From the NCBI GenBank assembly GCA_963815295.1, contig CAWFFZ010000008.1, positions 1,798,001 to 1,862,000 of the forward strand: DNA of 64,000 nt, in the 5' to 3' direction. The position numbers and the translations under genes were made by a program. The stretch's first letter is position 1, and every line of letters starts with the position of its first letter. The notes under the pieces are model-generated. The model saw only the letters and a program-made list of their open reading frames with translations, did no database searches and was not told the DNA's origin. This DNA is from JACDHG01 sp963815295. Its GTDB lineage: Bacteria > Actinomycetota > Actinomycetes > Propionibacteriales > Nocardioidaceae. This document shows, piece after piece, positions 44,388 to 52,680 of the stretch.

Positions 44388-45358
44388 GGTTGCTGCTCGT
44401 CGAGCTGAGCCGACTTCGTTCGCGGCGGGCCATCGTGATGTTGGTGGGCGGCGCCCTGCTCGTCGGCGCGCTGGTGGCGACCGTGACCCTCTGGGAGCAC
44501 CGGCCGCTGGATGCCACCACGATCGCAAGCGCCCAGCAACAGGCGGACGAACAGTCCGAGCAACGGTTCGTGCAGCGCGATTACCGCAGGTGCCTCGAGA
44601 CCCCAGAAGAGTGGTTCGGCCCTGGCGCCACTGCGGCGGAGTGTGAAGATGTGCTGCCGCAAGCGGAGTGGTTCTTACCGCGAGGCGAGCTCAACCCCGT
44701 CGACCTTGCCGACGAGATCCCGCTCCTGCTCGGGTTGTTCGTCGGGGTGATCGCCGTCCTCATCGGCGCCACCATGATCGGCGCGGAGTGGTCCGCGGGT
44801 TCGGTAGGAACGCAGCTGCTGTTCGAGCCGCGCCGCCCAAGAGTATGGGCAGCGAAGGCCGGCGCCATCGCGATCACCACGGCCACACTGGCTGGCGTCA
44901 TTTTCGCTGTCGTGTGGGCCGTCATTCTCGTCGCCCATGCCAGTTGGACCGGCGGAGGCTTACCCGCAAACTTCCTGAGCGATCTCTCCCTCACGGGCCT
45001 GCGGGTCGCTGCGTTCGCCGCCGTCGGCGGGTTGGCTGGGTATGCCGTGACGATGGCGGTGCGACATACCGTGGTCGTGGTAGGCCTGATGCTGGCCTAT
45101 GCGGTGATCGGCGAGGGGCTGCTTCGGTCCTTCTTTTCGAGCGTCGAGCGCTACTTGGTCTCCAACAACGCCCTGGCCTTGATCCAGAAGAGCCACACCG
45201 TGGAGGTCTATCCCGAGGACGGCTGCTTCGACGAAGCCTCGTGCCAACCTTTCGAGATCCATTTCGACCTCGTCGATGCCACCACGTACTTCGGTGTGCT
45301 GGTCGCCGTCATGCTCGCCTTGTCCCTGTACATCTTCAACACCCGCGACGTCCCCTGA
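44384..45358 (+). CDS. ABC-2 type exporter permease
   Basis: 324 residues from a TTG at 44384 that overlaps the ATPase stop (TTGA). Six membrane segments: one near the N-terminus, a large outside loop with three cysteines (about 45-105), then five more. The segment IGAEWSAGSVGTQLLFEPRR is typical of ABC-2 permeases. A second soluble patch with DGCFDEASCQPF lies between the last helices. It forms the channel for the ATPase encoded before it. Confidence 0.88.
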   Translation: MRLLLVELSRLRSRRAIVMLVGGALLVGALVATVTLWEHRPLDATTIASAQQQADEQSEQRFVQRDYRRCLETPEEWFGPGATAAECEDVLPQAEWFLPRGELNPVDLADEIPLLLGLFVGVIAVLIGATMIGAEWSAGSVGTQLLFEPRRPRVWAAKAGAIAITTATLAGVIFAVVWAVILVAHASWTGGGLPANFLSDLSLTGLRVAAFAAVGGLAGYAVTMAVRHTVVVVGLMLAYAVIGEGLLRSFFSSVERYLVSNNALALIQKSHTVEVYPEDGCFDEASCQPFEIHFDLVDATTYFGVLVAVMLALSLYIFNTRDVP

Positions 45359-45377
45359 CCCGGGCCCCATCACCCAT

Positions 45378-45444
45378 CCGAACACCGCCTAACCCGCAAA
45401 TCCGTCGCCATGGCGGCGTGATTCGCGGGTTAGGCAGTGTCTGG
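45378..45444. repeat. Palindromic repeat, copy 1 (67 bp)
   Basis: The element begins CCGAACACCGCCTAACCCGC and ends with the near-perfect reverse complement, GCGGGTTAGGCAGTGTCTGG; the arms are about 25 bases with four mismatches. The centre contains CGCCATGGCG, itself a palindrome. It lies between the exporter permease gene and lipA. A relative with the same ends occurs at 47212-47277, which makes this a dispersed repeat and not just a hairpin. Confidence 0.8.
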
Positions 45445-45500
45445 TCGGGCGTCGAGCGGCAACTTCGGCGCCTGCCGTCACACCGCGTAGGCTGGGCTGC

Positions 45501-46442
45501 GTGACGATTGCAGCCGAGGGACGGAAGATGCTGCGCCTCGAGGTGCGCAACGCCGAGACCCCCATCGAGAAGAAGCCCGCCTGGATCAAGACGCGGGCGA
45601 CGATGGGTCCGGAGTACCAGCAACTGCAATCGCTGGTGAAGCGCGAAGGTCTGCACACCGTGTGCCAAGAGGCCGCCTGCCCCAACATCTTCGAGTGCTG
45701 GGAAGACCGGGAGGCGACCTTCCTCATCGGCGGCGACCAGTGCACGCGGCGCTGCGACTTCTGCCAGATCGACACGGGCAAGCCCGAGGCGCTCGACGGC
45801 GGCGAGCCGCTACGCGTAGCCGAGAGTGTCCAGCAGATGCAGCTGCGCTACGCCACCGTGACGGGTGTCTGCCGCGACGACCTCGACGACGAGGGCGCCT
45901 GGCTCTACGCCGAGACGATCCGCAAGATCCACGAGCTCAACCCAGGCGTCGGGGTCGAGATGCTCGCTCCCGACTTCAGCGGCAACCCCGACTTCCTCAC
46001 GCAGCTGTTCGACGCGGCGCCCGAGGTGTTCGCCCACAACATCGAGACGGTGCCGCGCATCTTCCGTCGCATTCGCCCCGGCTTCCGCTACGAGCGGTCG
46101 CTCGATGTGCTCGACCTGGCCCGCCAGGTCGGTCTCGTCACGAAGTCCAACCTCATCCTGGGCATGGGTGAGACCCGCGAGGAGATCACCGGCGCGCTCC
46201 ACGACCTGCGCTCGGTTGGCACCGAGCTCATCACGATCACGCAGTACCTCCGGCCGTCGCTGCGGCACCACCCGATCGAGCGCTGGGTCAAGCCCGAGGA
46301 GTTCCTCGAGCTCGAGGCCGAGGCGACCGCGCTCGGTTTCGCCGGAGTGATGAGCGGCCCGCTGGTGCGCTCGTCGTACCGCGCGGGTCGGCTGTACCAG
46401 CAGGCGCTAGATTCGCGAAGCGCTGGCGTCGCCGTCGGCTGA
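45501..46442 (+). CDS. lipA: Lipoyl synthase (radical SAM)
   Basis: 313 residues from a GTG at 45501; the start aligns with mycobacterial LipA (xxxAAEGR). The auxiliary Fe-S cluster is bound by Cys55, Cys60 and Cys66 (VCQEAACPNIFEC), the radical-SAM cluster by Cys81, Cys85 and Cys88 (CTRRCDFC), and the C-terminal RSSYRAG holds the Ser ligand. It inserts two sulfurs into octanoyl-lysine. It is followed by the DUF4191 gene in the same operon, 33 bp on. Confidence 0.97.
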   Translation: MTIAAEGRKMLRLEVRNAETPIEKKPAWIKTRATMGPEYQQLQSLVKREGLHTVCQEAACPNIFECWEDREATFLIGGDQCTRRCDFCQIDTGKPEALDGGEPLRVAESVQQMQLRYATVTGVCRDDLDDEGAWLYAETIRKIHELNPGVGVEMLAPDFSGNPDFLTQLFDAAPEVFAHNIETVPRIFRRIRPGFRYERSLDVLDLARQVGLVTKSNLILGMGETREEITGALHDLRSVGTELITITQYLRPSLRHHPIERWVKPEEFLELEAEATALGFAGVMSGPLVRSSYRAGRLYQQALDSRSAGVAVG

Positions 46443-46475
46443 CGTCGACTGCCAGTCAAGGGAAGTAGAGAGTTG

Positions 46476-47186
46476 ATGGCCAAGAAGGAAAAAGACCCCA
46501 AGAAGCCGAAGAAGGAAGGCGGCATCAGGCGGCTCCGCACCGCCTACAAGATGACCCGCGAGCACGATCCCGCCGTCGGCTGGATCAGCCTCGCCTGGTT
46601 CCTCGGGGTCGGGCTCGTCGTCGGCGCCCTGTTCTGGTACTTCCTGCACCCGATCGCCGGCATCGTCACCGGCATCCCCGCCGGCATGCTGGCCTGGCTC
46701 GTCGTGTTCGGCCGCCGTGCTGAGCGGTCGGCATACGCTCGGATCGAGGGTCAACCGGGCGCTGCTGCTGCCGCCCTCGGAGTGCTCAAGCGGGGGTGGA
46801 AGGTCCAGCCGGCCGTCGCCGTCACGAAGAACCAGGACGTCATCCACCGCGTCGTCGGCCGCCCCGGCGTCATCCTCGTCGGCGAGGGTAATCCGCAGCG
46901 CGTCCGCAACCTGCTCGCCGTGGAGAAGAAGAAGCACGCCCGCGTCGTCCGCGAAGCCCCGATCTACGACATCCTGGTCGGCCCGGCGGGCAGCGACGAG
47001 GGTGTCCCGGTGAAGCAGCTCGCCAAGCATGTGCGGAAGCTCCCGCGCAACATCGCGCCGGCTGAGGTCACCGACCTGCTGCAGCGGCTGAAGGCGCTCG
47101 ACGCGATGCGGCCGCAGATGCCGATCCCGAAGGGCCCGATGCCGACCAGCATGAAGCAAGCGCGCCAGAGCATGCGCGGCCGCTGA
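46476..47186 (+). CDS. DUF4191 membrane protein
   Basis: 236 residues from the ATG at 46476 (a TTG just before it is also possible). Very basic N-terminus (KKEKDPKKPKKEGG), two membrane helices (about 44-90), then a soluble domain with GVLKRGWKVQPAVAVTKNQD, RPGVILVGEG and a basic C-terminal tail. This is DUF4191 (Rv2219), always beside lipA in actinobacteria. Function unknown; the linkage suggests a role with lipoylation or membrane assembly. Confidence 0.9.
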   Translation: MAKKEKDPKKPKKEGGIRRLRTAYKMTREHDPAVGWISLAWFLGVGLVVGALFWYFLHPIAGIVTGIPAGMLAWLVVFGRRAERSAYARIEGQPGAAAAALGVLKRGWKVQPAVAVTKNQDVIHRVVGRPGVILVGEGNPQRVRNLLAVEKKKHARVVREAPIYDILVGPAGSDEGVPVKQLAKHVRKLPRNIAPAEVTDLLQRLKALDAMRPQMPIPKGPMPTSMKQARQSMRGR

Positions 47187-47211
47187 GTCGCAAGCCGCCC
47201 GCCCGCATTGA

Positions 47212-47277
47212 CCGAACACGCGTAACCTGCGAAATACCTCACAACCTGAGCTGATTCGCGGGTTAGCGGGTGTCCGG
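47212..47277. repeat. Palindromic repeat, copy 2 (66 bp)
   Basis: It begins CCGAACACGCGTAACCTGCG and ends CGCGGGTTAGCGGGTGTCCGG (read from GATTC...), so it has the same terminal octamers and the same ATTCGCGGGTTAG core as the element at 45378-45444. The centre differs. It lies between the convergent DUF4191 and RDD genes, where it could serve as a two-way terminator. Confidence 0.78.
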
Positions 47278-47306
47278 ACCCGCACCACAGTCAGTGAGGC
47301 AGCCTC

Positions 47307-47753
47307 TCAACGACGCAGCACGATCGAGTCGACGGCGAGGTCGTGCACTCCTTGCTGGTCCCGGTTGAAGATCAGCGGCGGGATCACCAGGCAGATCAGG
47401 AGCGTCCGCAGCAGCGCCCGAGCGGGGTCGAGCAGCCCTCCCGACGTACGACGCACGACCAACCGCGTGACGAGCTGTCCCGCCGAGCCGCCGAGCAGCG
47501 CGGTGAAGATCCACGCCTCGACTGCGAACACGGCCAGGGGCGCCCACTGGCCGACGCCGTCGCCTTCCCACACGTCTTGACCGATGAACGCCGCGACCGC
47601 AAGCATGGACATGACCCAGTCGACGACGAGTGCGAGGATGCGCCGACCCCATCCCGCCACAGCTCCCGGGCCCTGCTCGGGAAGCCCAAAGCGGCGCCCC
47701 GGATAGTCGGTGTCGTCGGGCTCTGAATCCACGGGCGGCAACGTAACACGCAC
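47307..47753 (-). CDS. RDD-family membrane protein
   Basis: 148 residues from a GTG at 47753. After a soluble leader come three membrane helices; the first begins GWGRRILALVVDWV with the R...D pair of the RDD family, and the third is preceded by DPARALLRTLL. The end DQQGVHDLAVDSIVLRR is typical. Equivalent to Rv2219A. Some RDD proteins act as ion exchangers, but this small form is uncharacterised. Its start codon lies within the GlnR-like operator of glnA. Confidence 0.87.
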   Translation of the reverse strand: MRVTLPPVDSEPDDTDYPGRRFGLPEQGPGAVAGWGRRILALVVDWVMSMLAVAAFIGQDVWEGDGVGQWAPLAVFAVEAWIFTALLGGSAGQLVTRLVVRRTSGGLLDPARALLRTLLICLVIPPLIFNRDQQGVHDLAVDSIVLRR

Positions 47754-47780
47754 GAAACACGGGAGACATGGCAGGGAAAT
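47743..47780 (+). promoter_or_regulatory. GlnR-type operator upstream of glnA
   Basis: Four half-sites spaced exactly by six bases: GTAAC (47743), GAAAC (47754), GACAT (47765) and GAAAT (47776). This is the known actinomycete GlnR box pattern, gTnAc-n6-GaAAc twice. It ends 84 bp before the glnA start. GlnR control by nitrogen supply is inferred from the pattern. Confidence 0.75.
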
Positions 47781-47864
47781 CGCCTGCTCCTACCGTGAGG
47801 GCGTCACCGGCAGCCAGACCGGGCTCGTCGGACTGCAGGGACCTGTACACACGAAGGAGCTGGG

Positions 47865-49289
47865 ATGTTCGCCGACCGCGAAGCGTTGTTGAAGTACGTC
47901 GAGGATGAGGGCGTCGAGTTCGTCGATGTCCGCTTCTGTGACCTGCCCGGTGTGATGCAGCACTTCACCGTGCCGGTGTCGTCCTTCGGCCCGGACGTGT
48001 TTGACGAGGGCTTGATGTTCGACGGCTCCTCGATCCGGGGATTCCAGGCGATCCACGAGTCCGACATGGCGCTGTTCCCCGACCCGACGACGGCATACCT
48101 CGACCCGTTCCGCACCGACAAGACACTCGTGGTGAACTTCTTCATCCACGACCCGCTCACCGGCGAGGCATACAGCCGAGACCCGCGCAACATCGCACGC
48201 AAGGCGCAGGAGTACCTGAAGAGCACCGGGATCGGAGACACGGCGTTCTTCGCTCCCGAGGCGGAGTTCTACGTGTTCGACGACGTCCGGTTCGAGACGA
48301 AGCAGAACACCGGCTACTACTCCATCGACTCCGTCGCCGGCGCCTGGAACTCGGGCCGCGAGGAGGACGGCGGCAACCGCGGCTACAAGGTGAAGTACAA
48401 GGGCGGCTACTTCCCGGTGCCGCCGTATGACCACTTCGCCGACCTCCGCGCCGAGATGTCGACGGAGCTCGAGAGGTCTGGTCTCATCGTGGAGCGGCAG
48501 CATCACGAGGTGGGCACCGCTGGGCAAGCCGAGATCAACTACCGGTTCGACGAGCTGATGACGGCTGCCGACAACGTGATGAAGTTCAAATACATCATCA
48601 AGAACGTCGCGTGGAAGAACGGCAAGACGGCGACGTTCATGCCGAAGCCGATCTTCGGCGACAACGGCTCCGGGATGCACTGCCACCAGTCGGTCTGGGC
48701 GGACGGCGAGCCGCTGTTCTACGACGAGTCCGGGTATGCCGGTCTGAGCGACACCGCCCGCTACTACATCGGCGGCCTGCTCGCCCACGCCCCGTCACTG
48801 CTGGCCTTCACCAACCCCACCGTCAACTCCTACCACCGACTCGTCCCTGGCTTCGAGGCCCCGGTCAACCTCGTCTACAGCCAGCGCAACCGGTCGGCCT
48901 GCATCCGGATCCCGATCACCGGCGCCAACCCGAAGGCGAAGCGGATCGAGTTCCGCTGCCCCGACCCGTCGGCCAACCCCTACCTCGCCTTCTCGGCGAT
49001 GCTGCTGGCCGGCCTCGACGGCATACGGAACAAGATCGAGCCACCTCAGCCCATCGACAAGGACCTCTACGAGTTGCCGCCGGACGAGCACAACGAAGTC
49101 CAGACCGTGCCCGCAACGCTTTCGGAGGTGCTCCTTGCCCTCGAGGCAGACCACGAGTTCTTGCTCGAAGGCGGCGTGTTCACGCCCGACCTGATCGAGA
49201 CCTGGATCGCCTACAAGCGTGAGTTCGAGGTGCTTCCGATCTCGTTGCGGCCGACCCCCCACGAGTTCGAGCTCTACTACGACATTTAG
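47865..49289 (+). CDS. glnA: Glutamine synthetase, type I
   Basis: 474 residues. The GS signature runs MFDGSSIRGFQAIHESDM, the metal-binding EAEFYVFDD and ATP-site FMPKPIFGDNGSGMHCHQS are intact, the adenylylation Tyr lies in KDLYELPPDE (near residue 400), and the NRSACIRIP segment is present. It makes glutamine from glutamate, ammonia and ATP. The adenylylation site marks the GlnE-controlled beta type. Equivalent to Rv2220 glnA1. Start ATG after AAGGAGCTGGG. Confidence 0.97.
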   Translation: MFADREALLKYVEDEGVEFVDVRFCDLPGVMQHFTVPVSSFGPDVFDEGLMFDGSSIRGFQAIHESDMALFPDPTTAYLDPFRTDKTLVVNFFIHDPLTGEAYSRDPRNIARKAQEYLKSTGIGDTAFFAPEAEFYVFDDVRFETKQNTGYYSIDSVAGAWNSGREEDGGNRGYKVKYKGGYFPVPPYDHFADLRAEMSTELERSGLIVERQHHEVGTAGQAEINYRFDELMTAADNVMKFKYIIKNVAWKNGKTATFMPKPIFGDNGSGMHCHQSVWADGEPLFYDESGYAGLSDTARYYIGGLLAHAPSLLAFTNPTVNSYHRLVPGFEAPVNLVYSQRNRSACIRIPITGANPKAKRIEFRCPDPSANPYLAFSAMLLAGLDGIRNKIEPPQPIDKDLYELPPDEHNEVQTVPATLSEVLLALEADHEFLLEGGVFTPDLIETWIAYKREFEVLPISLRPTPHEFELYYDI

Positions 49290-49375
49290 GCATCTCACGC
49301 CATCTGACCTGCGGATTTACTGCTCCTAAGGTCGTCCAGTCCTCAGAGAGTCCTCAGAAAGTCCGCAAGAACCGT

Positions 49376-49516
49376 CGGGCGGACGAGCTCTCGAACATGG
49401 ACTCGACGCTCACCACGTCGGGCGCCGTCGACAACCTGATCCTGCTGTACGGCGACTTCCGACAGTTCGCGACGACGGCTGGCAAAGAGGCTCGTCGCTC
49501 AAGAACACTCCGGTGA
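49376..49516 (+). pseudogene. Fragment of a phage major capsid gene (HK97-like), probable
   Basis: A short open stretch reads RADELSNMDSTLTTSGAVDN followed by LILLYGDFRQF, then loses the family pattern and stops at 49516. The N-x-x-(L/I)-L-x-GD-F/W-x-x-(F/Y) pattern after an STLT stretch resembles the C-terminal third of HK97-type major capsid proteins. Both ends are missing. The rest of the 571 bp between glnA and the next gene (49290-49860) shows no other gene, only two copies of GTCCTCAGA at about 49337 and 49349, so this may be a scar of an excised or degraded prophage. Confidence 0.4.
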
Positions 49517-49860
49517 GCCAGCCTGTCGCCATGCCGTGGTTGCCCTCGGGCGATACGACGCGCAGGGGGGCAGGCGGCGCCTAGTAACGCGAGATGCAGT
49601 GGAACGGGTCGCACGGTCTAGAGAGGCTCGGTACCAGGGCTACGCCACTGCTCACCCTCGCGTCGGCACGCCTCAAGCCGACCTGGTCACCACTCGTCCG
49701 TGTCGAGCACCTCGACCTGCCGTGGAGGAGAGACGCCACGGAGAGAGGTCACGCAAGAGTACGACGGCCAGGCTGCTCACTGCCCGTGCCGATATCGTCG
49801 AGCGCACGACGATGGTCTTTCAAGTCGAACACGAATCACGCGAGACAGGGCGGTCCCACG

Positions 49861-50496
49861 GTGACAAGGGCAGAGCTCAGACCGGCGATCGTTGTCATCG
49901 CCCCGGCGGTATTGCTGATCGGGTTTGCCTACCACCCGTATGTTGCTCGACCCACAGACGAGGTGGCGCTTGCGGCGGCAGCAGCCGCCGATACGACGCG
50001 CTGGGGACTCGCCCATCTCGCAATCGCAGTGGGGTATGCCCTTCTGGGGATCGCTTTCATCGCCATCCGGAGCTATCTCCGTGAGGCGGGCGAGGACCGC
50101 TGGAGCGCGCTGGCGTTGCCGCTCATCGTTCTGGGCTGTGCGACGTTTCCCGTTCTGACCGGGATGGAGTTCGCGCTGCTGGCGGCCGCCAAGACGGACG
50201 GCGATGTCGCGGGGGCGCAGACCGAGTTGACGCCATGGTTCGTCCCAGTCCTGTTGATCGCTGCGATCTCCTTCGCGCTCGGGGCAATAGGTTTCGCGAA
50301 GGGGATCGCCACCAGCAGGGTGCTGGGCAAACAGATGACCTGGCTCGTCATCGGGGCGCTCCTCGTGATGGTTGTGGCGCGCTTCGTGCCTTTGGGCGCT
50401 GGGCAGGTCGTGGTCGGTGTTGCCGGGGTCGTGGCATTGTGGCCGTTGGCCTACACGATGTGGAAGCAACCGTTGGCATCGCCCGCGGGCCGGTAG
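49861..50496 (+). CDS. Hypothetical multi-pass membrane protein, 211 aa
   Basis: I chose the GTG at 49861, directly before the first hydrophobic segment (AIVVIAPAVLLIGFAYHPYV); the open frame extends further up but shows no membrane or start support. About six membrane helices alternate with short loops, with Arg/Glu-rich turn near REAGEDRW. No named family recognised. It lies alone between the capsid scrap and the phosphodiesterase gene. Confidence 0.65.
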   Translation: MTRAELRPAIVVIAPAVLLIGFAYHPYVARPTDEVALAAAAAADTTRWGLAHLAIAVGYALLGIAFIAIRSYLREAGEDRWSALALPLIVLGCATFPVLTGMEFALLAAAKTDGDVAGAQTELTPWFVPVLLIAAISFALGAIGFAKGIATSRVLGKQMTWLVIGALLVMVVARFVPLGAGQVVVGVAGVVALWPLAYTMWKQPLASPAGR

Positions 50497-50604
50497 TCAC
50501 CTAGATGGGGTGTCTCCGTTTCCCGCGCGGCGGGTCATGATTTGTTGGTCGGATGACTCGCCGTGTCCCACGATGCTGACGACGACGGAGGCCTAGGGAA
50601 GGCA

Positions 50605-51723
50605 ATGCGACGATCGCCGTACGCTGCACCCATGTTCCCCAGCGGCAGCCTCCGATCGATGGTGGCTGTGCTGGCCGCCCTGGCGCTGGCCAGCACTGCC
50701 GCCGGTTGTTCCAAGCCACTCGCGACCCAGGATCGCATCGAGGGAACGGGTCAGCGGGCTGAACGACTTCTCAACCCGCTTCCCGACCGCGACCTGGTAG
50801 TGGCCATCTCGGTCGACGGGCTCAAACCTGCCGCGCTGAAGCGCCTTGGTCCTGACAGGGCTCCGGCCTTTTACCGGTTGCTCCGTCACGGGGCCGGCAC
50901 CCTGAACGCCCGAACCCTGCGAGAGAAAACCCAGACTCTGCCTGACCACACCACCATGCTCACCGGCCGCCCCGCCATTGGCGACGATGGGCACGGGGTG
51001 ACCGTGAACAGCGACCCTGGCGGGACCGTGCACCAGGCGGCCGGCCACCACATCAGCAGTATGTTCACCGTGGTCCACGACCGCGGCGGCAGCACCGCCC
51101 TGTACGCCTCCAAGTCGAAGTTCGCGCTGTTCGACCGGTCCTGGAACGCCCTGGCGGGCGGCCGCGATCGGATCGGGGCGAACAACGGCCGCGACAAGAT
51201 CGATCGCTACACACTCGCCTCCGAGGACCAGCTTGTCGACCGGTTGGTCGTCAGCCTCCGACAGCGCCCAGACCCGTTGAGCTTCCTGCACCTGGCGCTC
51301 CCTGATACGGCCGGACACCGCGACGGGTTCGGCTCGCCCCCCTATCTGCGCGCGGTCCAACGTGTCGACGCGCTGCTCGGGCGGATCCTGCGCACCATCG
51401 CAAATCGGCCCGCACTGCAGCGTCATTCCACCGTCATACTCACCGCCGACCACGGTGGCAGCCTCAACGGCCACAGCGACCCGACCGTACGGGCACACTT
51501 CCGGATCCCGTTCCTGGTCTGGGGCGCGGGTGTCGCGGACGGAGCCAACCTGTACCGGCTCAACCCCGGCCGGCAGCCTCCCGGAACGTCGCGCACCACG
51601 TACGACGGACCGCAGCCGATCCGCAACGGCGACCTGGCCAACCTCGCCACTGATCTTCTCGGCCTGCCCGCCGTCTCGGGCAGCACCTTCAACCACGGCC
51701 AGGGACTGCGGGTGCGCCGCTGA
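50605..51723 (+). CDS. Secreted alkaline-phosphatase/nucleotide-pyrophosphatase-like lipoprotein
   Basis: 372 residues from an ATG at 50605 (GGGAAGG before it). A signal with lipobox STAAGC (Cys35) makes it a lipoprotein. The type-I phosphodiesterase/nucleotide pyrophosphatase fold is marked by VVAISVDGLKPAALKRLG (metal Asp), KTQTLPDHTTMLTGRPAIGDDGHGV (read as TLPDHTTMLTGRP and then GDDGHGV; nucleophile Thr), LPDTAGHRDGFG, and LTADHGGSLNGH (metal Asp-His). It likely frees phosphate or nucleotides outside the cell. A second copy's 3' end occurs at 52613-52680. Confidence 0.85.
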   Translation: MRRSPYAAPMFPSGSLRSMVAVLAALALASTAAGCSKPLATQDRIEGTGQRAERLLNPLPDRDLVVAISVDGLKPAALKRLGPDRAPAFYRLLRHGAGTLNARTLREKTQTLPDHTTMLTGRPAIGDDGHGVTVNSDPGGTVHQAAGHHISSMFTVVHDRGGSTALYASKSKFALFDRSWNALAGGRDRIGANNGRDKIDRYTLASEDQLVDRLVVSLRQRPDPLSFLHLALPDTAGHRDGFGSPPYLRAVQRVDALLGRILRTIANRPALQRHSTVILTADHGGSLNGHSDPTVRAHFRIPFLVWGAGVADGANLYRLNPGRQPPGTSRTTYDGPQPIRNGDLANLATDLLGLPAVSGSTFNHGQGLRVRR

Positions 51724-51853
51724 CGCCGGCGCGGGACGGACCGGCCTAAACTCAACAACAGTGTGGGCTCTGCCCTCGCCTGAAAGGGTGGTCCTTGGCC
51801 CCCTGCCCAGGCCACACTCGAAGGCTGGCCAGCGACCGGACTGGAGGTGCCGC

Positions 51854-52612
51854 ATGTGGGAGGCGGCACTCTGGGGGTTGATCGGTGGTTCGACGCTGGT
51901 GATCGGTGCGGCCCTCGGCCTGCGCTTCCACTGGTCACCGAAACTCATTGGGCTGATCATGGCCTTCGGCGCCGGCGTGCTAATCGCATCGGTCGCTTAC
52001 GAGCTCGTCGACGATGCTGCACAGGTGGGGACGTTCCGAGCGACAGCGGGCGGTCTGGCAGCTGGCAGCATGACCTTCTTCATCGGCGATCTCCTCATCG
52101 CCCGAGCCGGGGCGAAGGACCGCAAGCGTTCCGAGATGACCGACGCCGGAGAGCCGAGCGGAAGCGGCGCCAGCTTGGCCGCCGCCTCCGGTGCCGCCTT
52201 GGCGCTCGGGGCCCTGCTCGACGGCATACCTGAGTCGGCCGCCATCGGAGTGACCATCCTGGAGGAGGGGTCGCCGAGCGTTGCGTTCATCGCCGCGGTT
52301 GCTCTGTCCAACCTGCCCGAGGGTCTTTCCTCAGCAACGGGGATGCGCGCGTCAGGTCGCAGCGTGCGACACATCATGGGGCTGTGGATCGGCATAGCGC
52401 TGCTCTCGAGTGTCGCGGCTGGCCTGGGGTTCGTGTTCCTCAACGGAGCCTCCGATGGCACTATCGCGTTCGTGATGACGTTCGCCGCTGGTGCCATCCT
52501 GTGCATGCTCGCCTCGACGATGTTGCCCGAGGCCGCGAAGGACGGCGGTCCCGTCGTGGGTCTGGTCACCGCTGCTGGTTTCCTCGCCTCCGTGCTGTTG
52601 GACCGGCTCTGA
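51854..52612 (+). CDS. ZIP-family metal transporter (ZupT-like)
   Basis: 252 residues from the ATG at 51854 (GGAGG eight bases before). Eight membrane helices. Metal-site helices are GALLDGIPESAAIGVTILEEG and VALSNLPEGLSSATGMRASG, the P-E-S and N-x-P-E-G patterns of ZIP proteins, in which His is often the second ligand (here Asp/Glu/Asn). A variable loop follows helix three. It takes up Zn, Fe or other divalent metal ions from outside. It is bracketed by two copies of the phosphodiesterase 3' end. Confidence 0.85.
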   Translation: MWEAALWGLIGGSTLVIGAALGLRFHWSPKLIGLIMAFGAGVLIASVAYELVDDAAQVGTFRATAGGLAAGSMTFFIGDLLIARAGAKDRKRSEMTDAGEPSGSGASLAAASGAALALGALLDGIPESAAIGVTILEEGSPSVAFIAAVALSNLPEGLSSATGMRASGRSVRHIMGLWIGIALLSSVAAGLGFVFLNGASDGTIAFVMTFAAGAILCMLASTMLPEAAKDGGPVVGLVTAAGFLASVLLDRL

Positions 52613-52680
52613 GTCGCGCACCACGTACGAGGGTCCGCAGCCGATCCGCAATGGCGACCTGGCGAAAGCCCCTCAGGTCA
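52613..52680 (+). pseudogene. 3' stub of a second phosphodiesterase gene
   Basis: Starting at the base after the ZIP stop, 54 bases match the phosphodiesterase gene at 51588-51641 with only about four differences, all but one silent; translated, SRTTYEGPQPIRNGDLAK compares with SRTTYDGPQPIRNGDLAN. It then ends in a short unrelated tail and a TGA at 52680. This is a remnant of a paralogue, not a gene. It overlaps the end of phoD on the other strand. Confidence 0.8.

Noticed and set aside
49354..49614. 86-residue minus-strand open frame after glnA
   Set aside because: No ribosome site, no motif, and antisense to the capsid-like fragment.
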